Source: an uncultured Bacteroidales bacterium
GTDB taxonomy: Bacteria; Bacteroidota; Bacteroidia; Bacteroidales; ML635J-15
DNA length: 64,000 nt
Assembly (NCBI GenBank): GCA_937899245.1
Contig: CALDKB010000053.1
Location: 1-64,000 of the forward strand
Direction of reading: 5' to 3'
Part shown: one piece after another, positions 54,057 through 62,610 of the stretch
Numbering within the stretch: position 1 is the first letter of the stretch
How the letters are laid out: the number at the start of each line of letters is the position of its first letter
Translations under genes and position numbers: made by a program
Notes under the pieces: generated by a model
Databases searched by the model: none
What the model was told of the DNA's origin: nothing
The model's input: the letters and a program-made list of their open reading frames with translations, nothing else

Positions 54057-55316
54057 ATGAGAAAATTACAATTTGTTATATTGGTGGTGTTTATGTTGTT
54101 CTGCGGAAGCGCTTTTTCGCAGAACAAGGTTAAGGTGATGAGTTATAACTTGTTGAATTTCAATAATTATCCATCGTATTGTACGACGGAGAACAATCCG
54201 CATGAAGCAAAAGCTAATAATCTGGCGACAATAGTCGCTAACCAGAAGCCTGATATCCTGTGCTGTTGTGAAGTAGGAGGAAAGAATCCATCACTGGCAT
54301 ATTCAATTATGTATATTCTTGGTAATTCATTGAATATCAATGGTGAAAGACGTTGGAAAAATGCTGCGCCATCAGGTAATACCTATCTAAATAATGCTCT
54401 GTTTTACGATCAGAACAAGTTTGCGCTAGTAGGACAGTCGAAGATAGATACCGATATTCGCGAGATAAATCTTTATAAGCTAAAATATATCGCAACGGGT
54501 GATACTCTGAAGGTTGCCGTTGCCCACTTGAAAGCCGGCAACGAATGTGCTGCCGAGCGCGCTGAAGAAATACAACTTTTCATGGATTATATGCAGAATT
54601 TAGGCAACAACGATAACTGGATTATCTGTGGCGACTTTAATGTTTATGGCGCTTCTGAACTGGCATTCCAGAAACTTGTAAATCCTTCATATTTGCCTAT
54701 TGCATTCTATGACCCTGTAAATCAGGTGGGAGAGTGGAATAACAATTGGAATTATAGTGAGTATCACACGCAGTCGACGTGGAGCGGTCAGGGTAACGAT
54801 TGTTTTTCTGGCGGAGGCATGGATGACCGTTTCGACTGGATTCTGATGTCTAGTTCGCTAATTAACGGAACAAAAGGTATAACATATGCACCTGGGTCAT
54901 ATTGGGCTGTTGGTCAGGACGGAAACCGTTTCAATGGCGCTATAAATTCGCCGGCAAACAACACTTTGCCAAGCAATGTTATCCAGGCGTTGCACGACCT
55001 GAGCGATCATCTTCCTATTGTTGCCGAACTTAATTTCGGTGATGTCGGTTATGCGTCGCAGTCAACTGCAAGCGATTTCCAGACTATCGTTACAAATCCA
55101 ATAACCGAGGAACTACAGTTTAGAATAAGGACTGAAATGCCACGCGAAGTGTCTGTCAATGTGTATTCGGTACTGGGAACACTTGCTGCTTCATATGAAG
55201 TCTCTGTTGCCGACGATGAAGTTTTCAGCTACGATATTTCTAATCTTCCAGCAGGAATGTACATTGTAAATTTTGAATCGGAAGGAGTGTCGGTGTCGCA
55301 TAGGGTTGTAAAATAG
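54057..55316 (+). CDS. Secreted endonuclease/exonuclease/phosphatase with type A T9SS domain
   Basis: The 419-residue protein has a signal peptide ending GSAFSQ. The EEP domain spans ~22-325 with VMSYNLLNF (N-ligand), a degenerate CCCEVG in place of the usual L-Q-E-V, ICGDFNV, DRFDWIL and final S-D-H-L-P-I-V-A. A ~75-residue type A T9SS domain ends the protein. It may cleave extracellular DNA or phosphodiesters, for nutrient gain or matrix breakdown. Confidence 0.9.
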   Translation: MRKLQFVILVVFMLFCGSAFSQNKVKVMSYNLLNFNNYPSYCTTENNPHEAKANNLATIVANQKPDILCCCEVGGKNPSLAYSIMYILGNSLNINGERRWKNAAPSGNTYLNNALFYDQNKFALVGQSKIDTDIREINLYKLKYIATGDTLKVAVAHLKAGNECAAERAEEIQLFMDYMQNLGNNDNWIICGDFNVYGASELAFQKLVNPSYLPIAFYDPVNQVGEWNNNWNYSEYHTQSTWSGQGNDCFSGGGMDDRFDWILMSSSLINGTKGITYAPGSYWAVGQDGNRFNGAINSPANNTLPSNVIQALHDLSDHLPIVAELNFGDVGYASQSTASDFQTIVTNPITEELQFRIRTEMPREVSVNVYSVLGTLAASYEVSVADDEVFSYDISNLPAGMYIVNFESEGVSVSHRVVK

Positions 55317-55386
55317 TAGTGTTGCGGCTTGTTGCGACATAATAAGTAGTCCTACGGACATTGTGGTCCGAAAATGAAAAGGAATT

Positions 55387-55854
55387 ATGCCTGACGATTA
55401 TTCTGAATTGATGAAGCATTTGAAGCGGATGGACGGCAAGAAACTTGATGCTCTTGTACATAAGCTTCATGACGAGGAGTCGGCAAAAATCGATTGTCTT
55501 GAATGTGCCAACTGCTGCCGTTCGCTTGGACCTCGTTTTATCCAAAATGATATTTCACGCATGGCAACACATTTGAAGATGAAGGAATCGGCCTTTATCG
55601 ACAAGTATCTTCGAATCGACGAGGATGGTGATTATGTCTTCAAGGAGATGCCTTGTCCGTTCCTTATGCCCGACAATTATTGTATTCTCTACAATTCCCG
55701 TACAAAGGCCTGTCGCGAATATCCGCATACCGATGCCAAGAACATAAAGGGCATTCTGAAAATTTGCGAACTTAATACGCAGACTTGTCCGATTGTGAAA
55801 AATATCTTTGAAAGACTGAAAAAAAACGACTGCGAGCTATTGAAAAAGGCATAG
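55387..55854 (+). CDS. YkgJ-family cysteine-cluster protein
   Basis: The 155-residue cytoplasmic protein has the Fe/Zn-binding pattern C-L-E-C-A-N-C-C near residue 37, C-P-F-L-x(5)-Y-C-I-L-Y and C-R-E-Y-P. This is the YkgJ (CxxCxxCC) family; function is unknown. It ends next to the convergent HTH gene with no spacer. Confidence 0.9.
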   Translation: MPDDYSELMKHLKRMDGKKLDALVHKLHDEESAKIDCLECANCCRSLGPRFIQNDISRMATHLKMKESAFIDKYLRIDEDGDYVFKEMPCPFLMPDNYCILYNSRTKACREYPHTDAKNIKGILKICELNTQTCPIVKNIFERLKKNDCELLKKA

Positions 55855-56061
55855 CTACATCATTAGCCTTATTCGCCCGTCTTCCTTGCAGAACATATCT
55901 GGATGGCGCATAATTACAGCATAAACCTGTTGGCTTGTTACGGGTTGTCCGTCCTTGCGGATATGGAGTTTCTGCTCGTTGATTTTTGCTGCAATCTGTT
56001 CGGTGCGCATGCCGTAGTTGGCTGTGGCAAGTAAATAAACTATGGCTTCTTCGATACGCAT
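55855..56061 (-). CDS. Small HARE-HTH-like winged-helix protein
   Basis: The 68-residue protein matches the layout of the HARE-HTH domain (as in RNA polymerase delta and ASXL): E-E-A-I-V-Y-L-L, R-T-E-Q-I-A-A-K-I-N, then P-V-T-S-Q-Q-V-Y-A-V-I-M-R-H-P-D-M-F and a short beta wing. It is made only of this domain. It is the last gene of a ten-gene minus-strand run, 4 nt after lpxB. Role unknown. Confidence 0.78.
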   Translation of the reverse strand: MRIEEAIVYLLATANYGMRTEQIAAKINEQKLHIRKDGQPVTSQQVYAVIMRHPDMFCKEDGRIRLMM

Positions 56062-56065
56062 TGTT

Positions 56066-57196
56066 TTATTTTTTGCTTCTTGATATCATGTCTTCCGCAA
56101 TTCTTAGATATACGCCTTTCTCGCCGAGCTTTCCAAACAATTCGGCATAATCATTTTCTACTGATTCTCGTTTTTCGCCACCTTCGATGAGTTTGCCAAG
56201 TTCGGAAATTGCATTTTCTGTTGTCAGGTCATCCTGAATAAGTTCGGTGACGCTTGGCTTGTCAAGAATTAGATTTACAAGCGAAATGTATTTTACACCT
56301 GAAAATTTGGAAACTTGCCGCGCTATGAATACGGAAAATGCATCAGCCTTGTAGCAAACGACTTGTGGCACATTGAAAAGTGCAGCTTCTAGTGTTGCAG
56401 TGCCCGAGGTTACAAGTCCTGCTTCGGCGTGGGTGAGGATTTCGTAGGTGCTGTTGAATAGAAGTTCAACATTTGCTGGCTTGTCGGTTAAAAATAGTTC
56501 GTAAAACGATCTGTCGATGGCTGGCGCTCCGGTAATAAGGAACTCGTACTGTGGATATTTCTTGGCAGTTTCAAGCATTATCGGCAGCATCTTGCGAATT
56601 TCCTGCTTGCGGCTGCCTGCCATTGTGGCTATTATTGGCTTGTCGGGCAAGTTGTTTTCCTTGCGAAAATCGTTTATATCCTTTGCTTGGTAGCTGTTTG
56701 CAACATCAACCAGCGGATGCCCGAAATATTCGACATCAATGTCAAATTTCTTGTAGAATGCCTTTTCGAACGGAAGGATTGTGTACATCTTGTCCATGTT
56801 GTCGCGGACTTTGTACACGCGGTTTTGTTTCCATGCCCATACGTTTGGCGAAATGAAATACAAAACTTTGTAACCTTGCTTCTTTGCCCATTTCGCAATG
56901 CGGAAGTTGAATCCAGGATAGTCGACAAGGACAAGTGCGTCGGGGTTGTAGTCGGAAATCTGTTTCTTTACCAGTTTGAAATTCGACAGAATTGTTGAAA
57001 GGTTTTTTGCAACTTCGACGAAGCCCATGAACGCAAGGTCCTTGATGTGTTTGTGAAGTTTTACGCCTTGAGCCGACATTAAATCGCCGCCCCAACCTTC
57101 GAGAGTCGCTTCTGGATCGACGGTTTTCAGTTGCTCGACAAGGTGTGAACCATGCAGGTCGCCAGACGCTTCGCCGGCAATTACGAAATATCTCAT
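56066..57196 (-). CDS. lpxB: Lipid-A-disaccharide synthase
   Basis: The 376-residue GT-B glycosyltransferase has GEASGDLHGSHL at the N-terminus, GFVEV, the ISPNVWAWKQNR motif, and TSGTATLEAALFNVPQVV. It joins UDP-2,3-diacylglucosamine and lipid X at the inner membrane. It overlaps the preceding membrane-protein gene by 4 nt (ATGA). Confidence 0.96.
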   Translation of the reverse strand: MRYFVIAGEASGDLHGSHLVEQLKTVDPEATLEGWGGDLMSAQGVKLHKHIKDLAFMGFVEVAKNLSTILSNFKLVKKQISDYNPDALVLVDYPGFNFRIAKWAKKQGYKVLYFISPNVWAWKQNRVYKVRDNMDKMYTILPFEKAFYKKFDIDVEYFGHPLVDVANSYQAKDINDFRKENNLPDKPIIATMAGSRKQEIRKMLPIMLETAKKYPQYEFLITGAPAIDRSFYELFLTDKPANVELLFNSTYEILTHAEAGLVTSGTATLEAALFNVPQVVCYKADAFSVFIARQVSKFSGVKYISLVNLILDKPSVTELIQDDLTTENAISELGKLIEGGEKRESVENDYAELFGKLGEKGVYLRIAEDMISRSKK

Positions 57197-57507
57197 TTGA
57201 TGAATGTGAGTACTACGAATGTAAGTGTGTAGATTACAAGAGAAATTACAATTCCTTTAATTGCATACCAGTAGCCCATTTTCTTGAAGATGAAATAGGG
57301 TATTAAGTTTGCAAATACACACAAACTAGGAGGTAGGATTGCTCTTTTTTCGATAAGTACGCTGACAAAATCGCCAAAACCGATTTTGTGCATGCTGTAC
57401 TCGATGACATAGTAAACGAAAAATGCAATTATTGGGACAATGATTCCCACAGCAAGTCCGAAAATCGGCTTGTTGAATTTTTTAACCATGTTTGGTCTTG
57501 CTTCCAT
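57193..57507 (-). CDS. Small membrane protein, unknown family
   Basis: The ~104-residue protein has three predicted TM segments (about residues 15-38, 58-75 and 80-102). The start at 57507 lies 1 nt after the surE stop; a longer frame from 57537 would overlap surE by 29 nt and lacks support. It is wedged between surE and lpxB. No family recognised. Confidence 0.65.
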   Translation of the reverse strand: MEARPNMVKKFNKPIFGLAVGIIVPIIAFFVYYVIEYSMHKIGFGDFVSVLIEKRAILPPSLCVFANLIPYFIFKKMGYWYAIKGIVISLVIYTLTFVVLTFIK

Positions 57508-57508
57508 A

Positions 57509-58276
57509 TTATAAATTCCAGTTTTTAAGTTCGTCAATAAATTTGTATTCGGTGAAGTCCATCTTTACAGGGACTATAGCTGCATAGTTGTCGGCAAGGG
57601 CACTTTCGTCGCAGAGAGGATTCTCTGGTTCAAGGTTGAGAATGTGGCCGCGTTGCATGTATCCTTTGTTTCCGTATTCGTCGATGACGTCTTCAAATTC
57701 TTCTATCCAGTAGCTTTTTGTCTGCGAGCAGATTTTGTATCCTTTGAATTCGTCGGGAGAAACAACAGGGTAGTTGACGTTAAGGCAAACCTGATTCGGT
57801 AGCCCTTTTTCGAGTACATTTTCTATTAGAGCCGGTGCAAACTTCTCGATTGTCGTAAAGTCGGCGTCAAGGTCGTGGGTTGTTATTGAAAGTCCAATGG
57901 CTGGGATTCCGTAAAAAGATGCTTCGATGGCAGCACCCATGGTGCCTGAATATATGACGCTGATTGCCGAATTGGATCCGTGGTTGATGCCCGAAAGCAT
58001 TAAATCAGGCTTGCGCTCGAGGATTTTTGTAAGAGCACCTTTTACACAGTCGACCGGAGTTCCGTAAAGGACATATTTTTCGAGATTTTCGCTTCCGTAG
58101 ATTTTTTCGAAACGTATTGGATTTGTCAGCGACACCGAATGCGACTTTCCCGATTGTGCTGTAGCTGGAGCAACGACAACAACTTTTCCGTATGGTTGTG
58201 CTATGCGAGCAAGTGCAGCAATGCCTTTCGCTGATATTCCGTCATCGTTTGAAATTAGTATAAGTTTTTCTTCCAT
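57509..58276 (-). CDS. surE: 5'/3'-nucleotidase SurE
   Basis: The 255-residue protein has the acidic metal site SNDDG (Asp11, Asp12), the block PATAQSGKSHSVSL, GTPVDCV and the SGINHGSNS motif. It dephosphorylates nucleoside monophosphates in the cytoplasm. It is often found near lpxB or related envelope genes in this phylum. Confidence 0.96.
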   Translation of the reverse strand: MEEKLILISNDDGISAKGIAALARIAQPYGKVVVVAPATAQSGKSHSVSLTNPIRFEKIYGSENLEKYVLYGTPVDCVKGALTKILERKPDLMLSGINHGSNSAISVIYSGTMGAAIEASFYGIPAIGLSITTHDLDADFTTIEKFAPALIENVLEKGLPNQVCLNVNYPVVSPDEFKGYKICSQTKSYWIEEFEDVIDEYGNKGYMQRGHILNLEPENPLCDESALADNYAAIVPVKMDFTEYKFIDELKNWNL

Positions 58277-58330
58277 AAGGGATTATGTCTGTTTTGTTTT
58301 TCTAAATCTGGATTAGCTGTAGCTAAAAAT

Positions 58331-59164
58331 TTATTTCAAGTATCCGTCGAGTTCCTGAAGAAGAAGCGGCTTTTCGTGGAAGCCGATGATACGTTTTACC
58401 TCTTTACCGTCCTTGAATAGAATCATGCAAGGTATTGATTGGATGTTGAATCTGTTGGCAAGTTCCTGGTTTTGGTCGGTATCAAGGGTGCAGATAGTAA
58501 TTTTCCCCTTGTTTTCTTTTGCTACTTCGGCAAGTATTGGCTTTTGCATTTTGCAAGGTCTGCACCATGTTGCGAAAAAGTCAACCAGAACAAGGCCTTT
58601 TGAGGTAACCTTGTCGAAATTGCTTTGATTGATGGTTACAACCTCACTTTTTTCACCCTTTACGTTGATGTATTCGGCAAGTTCCTGCAGCAGCAATGGC
58701 TTTTCGTGGTAACCGATAATTCGTTTAACTTCCTTTCCGTTCTTGAAAAGTATCATGCATGGGATGGAGGTAATACTATATTTTCTGGCAAGATTGCCAT
58801 TTTTGTCGGTGTCGAGAGTGCCGATTGTAATTTGTCCTGCATATTCCTTTGCAACCTCTGCCAATACCGGTTTCTGCATCTTGCATGGTCCGCACCATGT
58901 AGCGAAGAAGTCAACTAGGACAACACCTTTGGCGATGACATTGTTGAAATTGCTTTCTGATAAGGTTATGACTTCGCCGTCGTTACCAGTTTCCGCCAAA
59001 AGTTCGCTGGCAAGAGCTGTAATTTCTTCATCTGCAATGTTCTCTTCCTGGACAATGCTGTCTGTCGCTGTTTTTTCTTCCGGCTTTGCATTTGTCTGTG
59101 TGCACGATACCGCAATGGCTATTGATAATATTGTTGCTATTGCTGAAAGGATGTTCATGTTCAT
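58331..59164 (-). CDS. Lipoprotein with two tandem thioredoxin domains
   Basis: The 277-residue protein has lipobox A-V-S-C (Cys21), a linker, then two complete thioredoxin domains offset by exactly 110 residues: WCGPC (90-94) and WCRPC (200-204), each with cis-proline in SIPCMILF. The domains are very similar throughout (VLVDFFATW, KMQKP, AEVAKE, KEVKRIIG, HEKPLLLQEL), showing a recent internal duplication. The second site has Arg in place of Gly. A periplasmic disulfide reductase role is likely. A start two codons later is possible. Confidence 0.9.
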   Translation of the reverse strand: MNMNILSAIATILSIAIAVSCTQTNAKPEEKTATDSIVQEENIADEEITALASELLAETGNDGEVITLSESNFNNVIAKGVVLVDFFATWCGPCKMQKPVLAEVAKEYAGQITIGTLDTDKNGNLARKYSITSIPCMILFKNGKEVKRIIGYHEKPLLLQELAEYINVKGEKSEVVTINQSNFDKVTSKGLVLVDFFATWCRPCKMQKPILAEVAKENKGKITICTLDTDQNQELANRFNIQSIPCMILFKDGKEVKRIIGFHEKPLLLQELDGYLK

Positions 59165-59168
59165 ATTG

Positions 59169-60080
59169 TTATTGTATGTTTTTGTTAATACTGCCGTTTA
59201 TTGAGTTTATGATTGTTGTAATGTTCGGTTCGCATTCGATGTAGTCGTTGTTTCGGTGAAACCATGTTATTTGTCTGCGAGCATAACGCCGCGAGTTGCG
59301 TTTAATAAGTTCTATGGCTTCTTCGAGTGAAGTCTTGTTGTCGAAATAGTCGAACAATTCATGGTAGCCGATTGTTCGCAAAGCCGTCATTTCGCGGTAT
59401 TTCTGCAGTGCGCGGGCTTCATCTATAAGTCCTTTTTCAAGCATCAAGTCAACACGCTTGTTGATTCTTTCGTACAGCTTTTCCCTGTCGGTATTTATCA
59501 ATATCTTGACGGTTTCGAAATTGCGTTTTTGCCTTGTGTTAGTTCTGAATTCGGAAAATGGTTTGCCGGTTTGGCGAGTCATTTCTATGCCTCGCATAAT
59601 TCGTTGCGGGTTTTTCAGGTCAACCTGCGAATAATATACGGGGTCTATCCGTTGCAATTCGAAGCGAAGGGCCTCGATGCCCTTTTCTTTATACAAATTT
59701 ATTACATCCTGCCTGATAATGGGGTCGGGGTCGGGCATAAGGTCTATTCCGTTGCAAACTGCATCAATGTATAGTCCAGAACCGCCGCACATTATTGCAA
59801 TGTCGTGAGTCTTGAAGTATTCGTCGAGAAATTCAATTGCATCATGTTCGTACTGCCAGATACTATAGTGTTCTCCTACAGAAACATTGTTAACAAAGTG
59901 ATGCCTAATGGTTTGCATCTGTTCTACTGTTGGCTTTGCCACTCCGATTCCAAGCTCGCGGTAGAACTGCCGTGAGTCGCAAGAAAGTATTTCTGCGCTG
60001 TAATGCTTGGCTATGCCAATGCTAAGGTCGGTTTTCCCGACACCAGTAGGACCGGCAATTATTATTAGAGTCTTGACCAA
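59169..60080 (-). CDS. miaA: tRNA dimethylallyltransferase
   Basis: The 303-residue enzyme has the P-loop AGPTGVGKTDLS, SCDSRQFYRE, GGSGLYIDAV and RRYARRQITWFHR. It puts the isopentenyl group on A37 of tRNAs reading UNN codons. It lies 4 nt before the tandem thioredoxin gene. Confidence 0.96.
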   Translation of the reverse strand: MVKTLIIIAGPTGVGKTDLSIGIAKHYSAEILSCDSRQFYRELGIGVAKPTVEQMQTIRHHFVNNVSVGEHYSIWQYEHDAIEFLDEYFKTHDIAIMCGGSGLYIDAVCNGIDLMPDPDPIIRQDVINLYKEKGIEALRFELQRIDPVYYSQVDLKNPQRIMRGIEMTRQTGKPFSEFRTNTRQKRNFETVKILINTDREKLYERINKRVDLMLEKGLIDEARALQKYREMTALRTIGYHELFDYFDNKTSLEEAIELIKRNSRRYARRQITWFHRNNDYIECEPNITTIINSINGSINKNIQ

Positions 60081-60101
60081 GTTTTTCGCCCGTTTCGTCT
60101 G

Positions 60102-60680
60102 TTAGTACAAATCTCCGCCATCATAACCGTCACCGCCGAAGTCGTCGTATCCGTCTTCGTACTCGTTGTCGTAGTATGGATTTTCCTCCTCTTCGAAGTC
60201 GTCTTCGTCGTCATCAAGGTTTTCTTCCAGATTGTCCTCAAGGTCGTCGATGATAACCTGCTGTGGCGGATTGCCTTCTGATAGAGTGAGATTCGGGAAT
60301 TTCAGCTTTTCATCCTTCTTCAGGTAGTTGCGAACGTCTATAACCTCAACGTTGAAGCATCTTACCGAGAAGAAATCGAACAGGTATAGGTAGTGCTGTC
60401 CCTTTTCTGGCTTTACGAAATTAAGAGGAGTATCTTCCATAAGAAGGCAATCCTTCTGTGTCTTTTCGTCAATTCGTTCGAGGATGATTTCCTTTTCTGG
60501 TTCGTCGCTTGCCTCCCAATATTCGTCGGCAATGTAGAATGTCGTTATCAGCGTCGGGTCGTATTTGCATACCTGCTGTATTGCGAGGTGAAGATCCTTA
60601 AAGGTGCTGTCTTCCTTCATTTCAATTTCCCTGACGAAATCTTCTTCGTCGAAAATTCTGTATTTTATTACTTTCTGCAT
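60102..60680 (-). CDS. PRiA4 ORF-3/IS1096 TnpR-like protein with acidic tail
   Basis: The 192-residue protein has an N-terminal ~125-residue domain of the plasmid pRiA4b ORF-3 type (TFKDLHLAIQQVCKYD, HYLYLFDFFSVRCF) and a very acidic, Tyr/Gly-rich tail (~145-192). Despite the family name there is no sign of a transposon here. It overlaps the acyl-CoA reductase gene by 13 nt. Function is unknown. Confidence 0.8.
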   Translation of the reverse strand: MQKVIKYRIFDEEDFVREIEMKEDSTFKDLHLAIQQVCKYDPTLITTFYIADEYWEASDEPEKEIILERIDEKTQKDCLLMEDTPLNFVKPEKGQHYLYLFDFFSVRCFNVEVIDVRNYLKKDEKLKFPNLTLSEGNPPQQVIIDDLEDNLEENLDDDEDDFEEEENPYYDNEYEDGYDDFGGDGYDGGDLY

Positions 60681-61702
60681 AATTCTGTAATGAATTTTAT
60701 TGTGTCAATATTATCTGCAAAGTTGTTTATCTGAGGCTTTTGTGTGTCTCCAAATCTTATGTGCTCAATGTCGATGTCTTCGTTTGTGACTATACACTGG
60801 ATGTTGTCGCTTTGGCATTTCAGTTCGTCTGTAATGTCGACGATATTGTCGTAGTACTCAAAGTGTAGCACGCCGATGGGTGAGGTCATGTCGTGTTTTT
60901 CTGTAAGAAGAACATTTCCGAAGTTGACATGTTCGATTTTATTCATTCCCATGACAGCGTACTGGTAGCTGAAGTTGTTGTTGTATTTGTTGTGGTTGAT
61001 GAGTTCGGCGTATTTCTGGAACGCGTTTCCCATTTTGTTGAAATCGTAACCTTTTGGCAGGTATAGTTTGGAAACGCTACGGCAACCGAGGCCGAAATAT
61101 ATGAAAACATCGTCGGCAAGTTTTTGCAGGTCCTCGTCGGTTTCGCCGCCCGAGAGGATGGCAACGGAATTGCGGTTGTGGCGCAAGATCTTGTTGTATT
61201 TGCCAAAGTAGTATTCAAAATATCTGTTAGTGTTGTTGCTTCCGGTTGCAATTACGGCATCAAAACCGTCAATTCGTTCTTCTGTATACGAAATGCGTTC
61301 TGCCATTTCGGGCGACTTTTCGATTAGGCGGTCGATAATCCATTTCATCAGCACGTTGTCCTTGCTCGAAAGTTTTGCCTTAATCTTTACACCGCAGAGA
61401 AATGCGCATAGAAAATCGTGAAATCCGACCATTGGAATGTTGCCTGCCATGACTATTGCCACGCAAAGTTCCGAAAGTTCGTCGCTGATGTCGTATCTGC
61501 CACTGAAATCTTCAAGCGACTTTTTCGATAGTTGTGAATTCCAGTTCTCAAGGCAGAACTTGACGTTTTCCTTGGTAAACCACGGATTATATATCTTTAT
61601 CTTTTCAAATCCTGGGAAACCATTTATTTCACCGCCATTAGCCAGCAGGCCAAGTTCTTCACCAAGCGAAGCTAGAATTTCTATTCGGTCACTAATTTTC
61701 AT
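60668..61702 (-). CDS. LuxC-type acyl-CoA reductase
   Basis: The 344-residue protein fits the LuxC/acyl-CoA reductase family of the aldehyde dehydrogenase superfamily. It shows MAGNIPMVGFHDFLCAFLCG, an ATGSNNTNRYFEYYFG block and the likely catalytic Cys207 in FGLGCRSVSKLYLP. It would reduce a long-chain acyl-CoA to aldehyde with NADPH. LuxD/LuxE partners are absent. It lies in a run with two small membrane proteins upstream. Confidence 0.87.
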   Translation of the reverse strand: MKISDRIEILASLGEELGLLANGGEINGFPGFEKIKIYNPWFTKENVKFCLENWNSQLSKKSLEDFSGRYDISDELSELCVAIVMAGNIPMVGFHDFLCAFLCGVKIKAKLSSKDNVLMKWIIDRLIEKSPEMAERISYTEERIDGFDAVIATGSNNTNRYFEYYFGKYNKILRHNRNSVAILSGGETDEDLQKLADDVFIYFGLGCRSVSKLYLPKGYDFNKMGNAFQKYAELINHNKYNNNFSYQYAVMGMNKIEHVNFGNVLLTEKHDMTSPIGVLHFEYYDNIVDITDELKCQSDNIQCIVTNEDIDIEHIRFGDTQKPQINNFADNIDTIKFITELCRK

Positions 61703-61728
61703 TTCAAAAACTCTCTATTCCAAACTAG

Positions 61729-62157
61729 TTAGTATCCCAATTGGTCCCAGCATCCATTTGTGAATCCGGTTATTCCGCTTCCAAAAAATTTGTTGAGGAG
61801 AATTATTGCGAAAACAAGCATAATGATTCCGGCGATAAGACCAATTATTGCACAGGTTCTACCGGTTTTAACTCTGCTGAAAGTGCTTGCGTCGTATAGG
61901 TCCGAATTGCGATTGAATTCCCTTTTGCTGGTAATTGAGAGTATAATTGCGATGATTGCAAGAATAATTCCAATAGTTCCGTTGCAACAGCAAATGGCAG
62001 GTATCGAAAGGATGCCGAGTGTAAGGATTAGTTTGCCATGAGGAGCAGGTAATAGCATTCCTGACTTTTGTGTAGCTGTTCGTTCCTGCTGTTCGTGGTT
62101 TTCGCTCGACATGTCGAAACCACGTTCGCTAGTGTTTTGTTCGTTGTAGTTATCCAT
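61729..62157 (-). CDS. DUF4190-like CCC-motif membrane protein
   Basis: The 142-residue protein has a polar, Gln/Glu-rich N-terminus (~1-40) and two TM segments. A cysteine cluster C-C-C in the first (IPAICCCNGTIG) is typical of CCC-motif/DUF4190 proteins. Function is unknown. It starts exactly after the DUF2752 stop. Confidence 0.78.
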   Translation of the reverse strand: MDNYNEQNTSERGFDMSSENHEQQERTATQKSGMLLPAPHGKLILTLGILSIPAICCCNGTIGIILAIIAIILSITSKREFNRNSDLYDASTFSRVKTGRTCAIIGLIAGIIMLVFAIILLNKFFGSGITGFTNGCWDQLGY

Positions 62158-62445
62158 TTAAATGAATTTTAAAATGTAGTTCAAAAGTATTAAAAGAACG
62201 TCAAATATAAAAATAATTTTTAGAATTTTTAGCCAAACCTTCGAATTGATGCACAGATTTATAATCAGCACGATAAATAGCAGAATTATAGGAATTAGTG
62301 GAGGGTATAGTTGGAGACTTTCCATGAAATTCCCTTTCAACAGGGCAATTATTGCTCGTTGCATACCACATCCAGGGCATTCGATACCGAAAAAGTGCTT
62401 TATCGGGCAAGGCAGAAGGTGATGTTCGAGCCACTCTGGAAACAT
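62158..62445 (-). CDS. DUF2752 membrane protein
   Basis: The 95-residue protein has the DUF2752 signature C-P-I-K-H-F-F-G-I-E-C-P-G-C-G-M-Q-R-A near its N-terminus, with three cysteines that may bind metal, and two TM helices. It is the first gene of the minus-strand run ending at 55855; the next gene abuts it. Confidence 0.88.
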   Translation of the reverse strand: MFPEWLEHHLLPCPIKHFFGIECPGCGMQRAIIALLKGNFMESLQLYPPLIPIILLFIVLIINLCINSKVWLKILKIIFIFDVLLILLNYILKFI

Positions 62446-62482
62446 ATGGATCGTGTGCTTTTATCTGTTTCAAAATTTTGTT

Positions 62483-62490
62483 CAAATATA
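62483..62490 (-). promoter_or_regulatory. -7 element for the DUF2752 operon
   Basis: TATATTTG on the minus strand lies 37 nt before the start. Confidence 0.62.
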
Positions 62491-62576
62491 CATATTTTAT
62501 CTGCCAAATTTTGAGTGACAATAAAATATCTATTGATTTTATTGTGTGATGTTTTTGTGATAATAACAAATTTTAA

Positions 62577-62584
62577 TAATTTTG
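62577..62584 (+). promoter_or_regulatory. -7 element for the secreted lipoprotein
   Basis: TAATTTTG lies 26 nt before the ATG at 62611. Confidence 0.65.
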
Positions 62585-62610
62585 GCTTTTATTCTAAACA
62601 TTAGCTAATT

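Noticed and set aside
60102..60680. Insertion sequence IS1096
   Set aside because: Only the family name refers to a transposon; no transposase or terminal repeats are present and the gene is embedded in an operon.
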